Positions 14,885 to 19,076 of a stretch of DNA of 19,076 bases are shown one piece after another. Source of the stretch: an uncultured Oscillospiraceae bacterium (GTDB lineage: Bacteria; Bacillota; Clostridia; Oscillospirales; Acutalibacteraceae); assembly GCA_902489335.1 (NCBI GenBank), contig CABTZO010000017.1:1-19076 (forward strand), read 5' to 3'. The translations under genes and the position numbers were made by a program. Position 1 is the first letter of the stretch. Each line of letters starts with the position of its first letter. Below the pieces are notes generated by a model, which saw nothing but the letters and a program-made list of their open reading frames with translations, was not told the DNA's origin and made no database searches.

Positions 14885-15931
14885 CTACTGAATATCCTCT
14901 CCCAAATAATCTATAAAGTCATCTCTTGTCTTAAAGAAGTATCCGTTTTCAAATAAAAATCCTTCGTCTGAAATAATTTGTCCGATTCCACGAATTACAC
15001 AATCAAGCGGATCCTTTGCAACTTTTACACTTACGCCCGTTGTATTCTCAATCGCTTTATTCATTCCATAAAGCAATGAACCGCCTCCGGTTAAGATTAT
15101 TCCTTTTTCGGACACATCACTGACAAGTTCCGGTGGTGTCCTTTCAAACACCGATTTTACACTTTCGCAAATTTTATTCACATTATCCTTTAGTGCCTCA
15201 TAAACCTCGGTTGAAGTTATTTCAAAACTGAGCGGCATTTCGGTCACATAATCCTTGCCCTTTGCTATTATGGCAAGCTCTTCGGGCCTTTTTATAGCAC
15301 TTCCGATAGACTTTTTTATATTTTCGGCTGTCAACTCTCCAATAACTATATCTTTTTCATTTTTTACATATCGGATTATGTCTTGTGTCATTTCATTTCC
15401 GGCGATCTTAATTGAAGATGATACCGAAACACAGTTCATCGTAATTATTGCAGAATCGGTTGTTCCGCCGCCAATGTCAACAACAAAAACACCACTCGGA
15501 CAAGAAACTGCTTCACCTGAGCCAATAGCTGCGGCGAGCGGTTCTTCAATTATGCAGGCTCTTGCAACCCCACAGGAAGTAATAACATCTAAAATTGTTC
15601 TTTTTTCAAGCGAAGTTACAAAAGCGGGAACAGAAACTATTACATTCGGCTTAAATATTTTATTTCCACAAATTTTCTTAATGAAAAACCTCAGCATTTG
15701 CTCGGTTACATAGGCGTTGGAAATTATTCCGTCTTTTAACGGCCTCACAGTCACAATTGACGGTGGCTCTCTGCCTATCATTCTTCTGGCTCTTTCGCCT
15801 ACGGAAATCATGTTTCCGTTACTACAACTGTATGCGACAACGGTAGGTTCCGTTAAAACTATTCCTTTGCCTTCTATATAAGCAATTACCGAAGTAGTCC
15901 CCAAATCAATTCCTATATTTGTTCCAATCAA
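14885..15931 (-). CDS. mreB: MreB/Mbl family bacterial actin
   Basis: A 348-residue MreB-type actin, which forms membrane-associated filaments guiding lateral cell-wall synthesis. The phosphate-1 loop is GIDLGTTSV (7-15), followed by GKGIVLTEPTVVAY and VRPLKDGIISN as in MreB. Phosphate-2 is VVDIGGGTTDSAI and the adenosine motif is IILTGGGSLLYGM. A short C-terminal extension (ENGYFFKTRDDFIDYLGEDIQ) goes beyond the usual end. The start is TTG at 15931, supported by GAGGTG 6-7 nt upstream and by the family-typical N-terminus. No mreC, mreD or rodA lies nearby, so this may be an Mbl/MreBH-like paralogue rather than the main MreB. It is followed closely by the DUF4364 gene. Confidence 0.87.
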   Translation of the reverse strand: MIGTNIGIDLGTTSVIAYIEGKGIVLTEPTVVAYSCSNGNMISVGERARRMIGREPPSIVTVRPLKDGIISNAYVTEQMLRFFIKKICGNKIFKPNVIVSVPAFVTSLEKRTILDVITSCGVARACIIEEPLAAAIGSGEAVSCPSGVFVVDIGGGTTDSAIITMNCVSVSSSIKIAGNEMTQDIIRYVKNEKDIVIGELTAENIKKSIGSAIKRPEELAIIAKGKDYVTEMPLSFEITSTEVYEALKDNVNKICESVKSVFERTPPELVSDVSEKGIILTGGGSLLYGMNKAIENTTGVSVKVAKDPLDCVIRGIGQIISDEGFLFENGYFFKTRDDFIDYLGEDIQ

Positions 15932-15980
15932 TAGGGCACCTCGTAAATTTATTTAAAATTATCGGATGTTAACCATATAT

Positions 15981-16009
15981 ATAATAAGGTAAATTATTGA
16001 ATAAATCAA
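15981..16009 (-). promoter_or_regulatory. Candidate promoter of the mreB-DUF4364 unit
   Basis: On the minus strand TTGATT (16009-16004) and TATTAT (15986-15981) are exactly 17 bp apart, about 50 bp before the TTG start. It sits just beyond the hairpin that ends comFC, which fits a new transcription unit. The region is AT-rich, so the match is moderate evidence only. Confidence 0.5.
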
Positions 16010-16041
16010 TAAATATTGCGGAGATGAAAATCATCCGCAAT
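16010..16041 (-). terminator. Hairpin terminator after recD2-comFC
   Basis: On the minus strand ATTGCGGATGA and TCATCTCCGCAAT pair (7 bp plus 4 bp with a 2-nt bulge, TTT loop), followed by ATATTTATT. It lies 26 bp beyond the comFC stop codon. The T tract is interrupted, so termination may be partial. Confidence 0.6.
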
Positions 16042-16066
16042 CAAATAAAACTCAGGTTCTAAAAAT

Positions 16067-16717
16067 CTAAGAAGTTTTTGCAAGAGTAAATAAAAATACA
16101 TTTTTAACTCCCGCACGCTTTATCAAAAGTTTTGCAATTTCATTTGCTGTATTGCCTGTGGTTCTTATGTCATCAATCAAAATAATGTTTTTATCTTCAA
16201 GATTGGGTCTTCTCTTTTTCAGATAAAAGGCGTTCTTTACATTTTTTCTGCGTTCCTCTTTTGACAAAAAATGTTGGCTTTTAACATTGTTTTTCTTTCC
16301 GATTAAATTATTTAACTTTTTGTCTTTGTCTATATTCAAATCGGATAGTAAGAGTTTAGACTGATCAAATCCCCTCGTAATAAGTGTTTTATTTGAAACG
16401 GGAACTGCTGTCACATAATCATAGTCAAATATTTCAGATACTTTATTGAAAGCCTTGTTAAAATAAGGCTTATAAAACTCGTGTATTCCGATTTTTCTTT
16501 TAAACTTATAATTTGCGATTGATGTTTTAACCGCATCTTCATAATAAAATACAGAGTGCTCGCCATGTAAATATTTATTTGAAAAAAATTGTGGCGGGTT
16601 TAAATTTATCTGTTTTTCAATTTTTTCTTTGCAAACAGGACAAATAGATTTTCCGATCTCCATACATTCAAGGCAGACGGGGCAAATATTTGGAAAAAAT
16701 ATTTCTAAAAATTTCAT
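16067..16717 (-). CDS. comFC: ComFC-family phosphoribosyltransferase-like competence protein
   Basis: A 216-residue ComFC/GntX-type protein with an N-terminal zinc finger and a type I phosphoribosyltransferase fold. Two CPVC knuckles lie at Cys12/15 and Cys26/29 (with Cys18 between). The PRPP-binding signature IILIDDIRTTGNT is at 178-190. AVPVSNKTLITRGFDQSKLL matches the family's conserved VP..RGFNQ segment. ComFC proteins act in DNA uptake and processing of incoming single-stranded DNA; the reaction, if any, is unknown. The ATG overlaps the recD2 TGA (shared ATGA at 16714-16717), so the two are translationally coupled, which fits a DNA-handling pair. Confidence 0.88.
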   Translation of the reverse strand: MKFLEIFFPNICPVCLECMEIGKSICPVCKEKIEKQINLNPPQFFSNKYLHGEHSVFYYEDAVKTSIANYKFKRKIGIHEFYKPYFNKAFNKVSEIFDYDYVTAVPVSNKTLITRGFDQSKLLLSDLNIDKDKKLNNLIGKKNNVKSQHFLSKEERRKNVKNAFYLKKRRPNLEDKNIILIDDIRTTGNTANEIAKLLIKRAGVKNVFLFTLAKTS

Positions 16718-18906
16718 CTATTGTCTTCCAAAAAATAGAAAAGCGCCGAATATCTTTTATTCTTGCTCTCATTGTGGACCATTTGCTCGGCAAGCCTTGT
16801 GTCGCCTATTAAAATCATTATTTGCTTAGCCCTCGTTACAGCCGTATAAAGCAAGTTCCTGTATCTCAATTTATATGGTATTGAAAAGATCGGAATAATA
16901 ACAGCCTCATACTCGCTTCCTTGACTTTTGTGAACCGTTATGGCATAAGCATGCATTATTTCAGAAAGCTCGGAAAAAGAATAATTTGCAATTTTACCGT
17001 CAAAATCTATAGTGACTTTTTCGGCTCTCTTATTTATTTTTTTAATAAATCCGATATCCCCGTTAAATATTCCTTTGTCCGACTCCCCGTTAAACTTCCA
17101 CTTGATATTATAATTGTTCTTTGTCTGCATAATTTTATCGCCCTCGCGAAACAGACCGGTTTGAGTTTTAATTTCAACCTTATTTTTAGAATGAGGATTT
17201 ACAATTTCTCGGAGTATTGAATTTAAGTTTATGCTTCCCAAGACACCTTTTTTTGTGGCACACAAAATTTGAATATCGTTTTGAGTGTCAAAGCCGTAGG
17301 CTTTAGGCAACCTTTTTTTATAAAGCTCTTCAATATCAGATTTAATTTTGAGCTCGTTGTCTCTTTTTATGAAGAAAAAATCTCGTCCGTTTTCGTCAAA
17401 ATCGGGAATCTCACCGTTTATTATTTTATGAGCATTTTCGACAATGGCACTTTCACCCGATTGTCTGAAAATCTTATCTAATACAACAACCGGCATTAAA
17501 TCTGATTTTATCAAGTCCGGCAAAACATTACCCGGACCTACCGCCGGTAATTGATTGGAATCTCCGACTAAAATAAGTCTGCTTGCGGGACCGACGGCAT
17601 TCAGCAAGCTATTAAACAAAGATATATCCATCATGGAGACTTCATCTATTATTATTGCCTGTGCGTCAATTAGATTTTGCTCGTTCTTATTGAAATAAAC
17701 ATCCCCATCTTCCAATTTTTCACATTCAAGAAGTCTATGAACCGTTTTAACGGGATATGAAGTTATCTCATTCAATCGTTTTGCGGCTCTTCCGGTCGGA
17801 GCAGCCAAAACACAGTCTACTCCGTCTGCACTGTAAATTTCCAAAATTGCATTCAAGACCGTCGATTTTCCGGTACCGGGCCCACCGGTTAAAATCAAAA
17901 GTCCTTTGTTTGCGGCAATTTTTATCGCCTCAATCTGAGCCTTATCATATTTTATATTATGCCTTATTTCGAGATCTTTTATAGCATCGTTATCAATTTC
18001 AATGTTTCTCGGACTGAATTTTAAAAGTGAAAGCAGTTTTTCGGCACTTTTTAATTCTGCTTGAAAAAGATCGGGTAAAAAAACATATTCTCTGTTTAAT
18101 CGTCTGTATATTTTCACCTTTGACTTTTCAGACATTTCATCAAGACAGATGTCAATTTCATCTTCGGAACAATTAAGCAGAGCCGCGCAAGGCGCAAAAA
18201 GCTTTTCTCTGGGAATACATGTATGTCCGTTTAAGCTGTTATGAGAAAGAACATGAAGTATTCCGGCTTCTTTTCTGTAATTTTCATTTATCCTATGATT
18301 AAATTTTGCAGCAAGTTCTTCAATTTGAATAAAAGAAATTTGAATATCGGGATTCGTACAAAGAATATACGGATTTTCTTTGATTATGTTTATTGACGCT
18401 TTGCCAAAAGCCGAATAAATTTTAATAGACTCTGAAACAGAAAATCCAAATTCTTCAAGTTGCATAAGTGTCTGATGTGTTTCAAATCGAAGCTTAAAAT
18501 CAGCTGACCACTGCTGCGCTTTTTCAATTGAGACACCTTTTATGAAGGTAAGTTTTTGAGGCTCATTTGCCAAAACTTCAAAGGTTTCATCTTTATATTT
18601 ATTTACAATTTTTTGCGCAGTCTTAGGCCCCAAACCCTTAACCGCTCCGCCACTTAAATATTTGAGCATTCGGCTTGCGTTTTCGGGAAATTTGCGGCTT
18701 ATCTTGCTAACTTTAAATTGTCTACCAAAATTACGGTCGTCAATCCATTCTCCGGAAACTGTAACACTTTCTCCGGGCAAAACTTCCGGCAAAATACCGA
18801 CAATTGTTATCAGTTCGCCTTCGTCGCTTACGACATCGGCAACTGTAAATGAGGTGTCGGATCTCCTAAAGACTAAATCTTCAACCGTTGCATTTATTTC
18901 TTCCAA
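16714..18906 (-). CDS. recD2: ATP-dependent RecD2 helicase
   Basis: A 730-residue superfamily 1B 5'-3' DNA helicase of the RecD2/RecD-like type found in bacteria without RecBC. An N-terminal OB-like region (about 1-72) is followed by a helix-hairpin-helix tract (YLSGGAVKGLGPKTAQKI, 83-100). The helicase core follows: Q motif YDKAQIEAI (320-328), Walker A GGPGTGKST (341-349, Lys347), Walker B IIIDEVSMMD (418-427), motif III GDSNQLPAVGPGN, and near the C-terminus VHKSQGSEYEAVIIP and LYTAVTRAKQ. The length agrees with the family. The start is TTG at 18906: AGGAG lies 5 nt upstream and the first residues (MEEINATVEDLVFR) fit RecD2 N-termini. The gene begins about 12 nt after the rnpB 3' end and overlaps comFC by 4 bp. 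Confidence 0.95.
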   Translation of the reverse strand: MEEINATVEDLVFRRSDTSFTVADVVSDEGELITIVGILPEVLPGESVTVSGEWIDDRNFGRQFKVSKISRKFPENASRMLKYLSGGAVKGLGPKTAQKIVNKYKDETFEVLANEPQKLTFIKGVSIEKAQQWSADFKLRFETHQTLMQLEEFGFSVSESIKIYSAFGKASINIIKENPYILCTNPDIQISFIQIEELAAKFNHRINENYRKEAGILHVLSHNSLNGHTCIPREKLFAPCAALLNCSEDEIDICLDEMSEKSKVKIYRRLNREYVFLPDLFQAELKSAEKLLSLLKFSPRNIEIDNDAIKDLEIRHNIKYDKAQIEAIKIAANKGLLILTGGPGTGKSTVLNAILEIYSADGVDCVLAAPTGRAAKRLNEITSYPVKTVHRLLECEKLEDGDVYFNKNEQNLIDAQAIIIDEVSMMDISLFNSLLNAVGPASRLILVGDSNQLPAVGPGNVLPDLIKSDLMPVVVLDKIFRQSGESAIVENAHKIINGEIPDFDENGRDFFFIKRDNELKIKSDIEELYKKRLPKAYGFDTQNDIQILCATKKGVLGSINLNSILREIVNPHSKNKVEIKTQTGLFREGDKIMQTKNNYNIKWKFNGESDKGIFNGDIGFIKKINKRAEKVTIDFDGKIANYSFSELSEIMHAYAITVHKSQGSEYEAVIIPIFSIPYKLRYRNLLYTAVTRAKQIMILIGDTRLAEQMVHNESKNKRYSALFYFLEDNR

Positions 18907-18917
18907 TTTTTCTCCTA

Positions 18918-19076
18918 TGCGACCGATTCTGTAAGCCGAGTTCTGTCATTTAAGGCAATCATCTATCTGGGATCTGTGTTGCCACAGACCTCAAGCCACC
19001 CTTCTAAATATTGATCGAGCAAATCATTTAAGTCGGTGTTGCTCCGGATAGGGTTTACACGGCCACATGCTCTCAC
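18918..19076 (-). ncRNA. rnpB: RNase P RNA (3' portion, cut by the window edge)
   Basis: On the minus strand the sequence has the conserved 3' half of bacterial RNase P RNA, the catalytic RNA that matures tRNA 5' ends. Visible conserved blocks, in order, are GTGTAAACCC, CCGGAGCAA, the helix GTCTGTG/CACAGAT, CAGATAGATGATTGCC, and the near-universal ACAGAACTCGGCTTACAG close to the 3' end. The 3' terminus is placed near 18918 from the expected closing strand of helix P1 (GAATCGGTCGC); the exact base is uncertain. The 5' half, including the P1 partner and specificity domain, lies outside the window. recD2 starts about 12 nt downstream. Confidence 0.93.

Noticed and set aside
15255..15713. A 152-residue plus-strand frame opposite mreB.
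   Set aside because: It has no recognisable family, and the opposite strand encodes a well-conserved MreB with all its motifs.
18918..19076. The structured RNA at the right edge as tmRNA or a riboswitch.
   Set aside because: The order of conserved blocks (GTGTAAACCC, GGAGCAA, CAGATAGATGATTGCC, CGGCTTACAG) is that of RNase P RNA, and there is no tRNA-like end or tag-coding frame.

Overview
The window comes from the chromosome of a low-GC, anaerobic Gram-positive bacterium, most likely a member of Clostridia/Tissierellia. The evidence is AT-rich sequence with strong AGGAGG-type ribosome binding sites, a single-chain PurL carrying its own glutaminase domain, a tig-clpP-clpX cluster, a 2[4Fe-4S] clostridial-type ferredoxin, a DUF4364 gene, and the SCIFF peptide/radical-SAM pair, which is a clostridial hallmark. 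I cannot name the genus. I see no mobile element, CRISPR array, tRNA or phage gene. No gene-free stretch exceeds 300 bases.

Layout. Plus strand, 1-5354: a tight run of purL (5' truncated by the window edge), an alkaline-phosphatase-superfamily apgM-like gene, and metY, with junctions of 11 and 0 bp. Then a monocistronic ferredoxin gene with its own promoter and terminator, trmN (yabB-like) and rsmI. rsmI converges on ychF (minus) and their stop codons share TTAA. ychF and tcdA diverge from a 127-bp spacer holding two perfect 12-bp palindromes. tcdA converges on scfB with a 20-bp overlap.

Minus strand, read from the right edge leftwards: the 3' part of rnpB (RNase P RNA), recD2, comFC, a hairpin terminator, an mreB-family gene, a DUF4364 gene, tig, clpP, clpX, then the SCIFF precursor scfA and its maturase scfB. 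scfA is only 47 codons long, and was found by reading the gap between clpX and scfB. It has a well-formed promoter, and a GC-rich attenuator-like hairpin separates it from scfB.

Most genes are housekeeping: purine and sulfur amino acid synthesis, tRNA/rRNA modification, protein folding and degradation, helicase, cell shape. The most notable element is the scfA-scfB ranthipeptide locus; its precursor has Gly where, as I recall, characterised SCIFF peptides carry the Thr that accepts a thioether. Other points of interest are a histone-H1-like Lys/Thr tail on trigger factor, whose last codons also form the clpP ribosome binding site; an apgM-like gene next to metY that is more probably a homoserine kinase than a glycolytic mutase; and a recD2 gene whose ribosome binding site lies directly against the rnpB 3' end. 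mreB and recD2 start with TTG and tig with GTG, each backed by a ribosome binding site.
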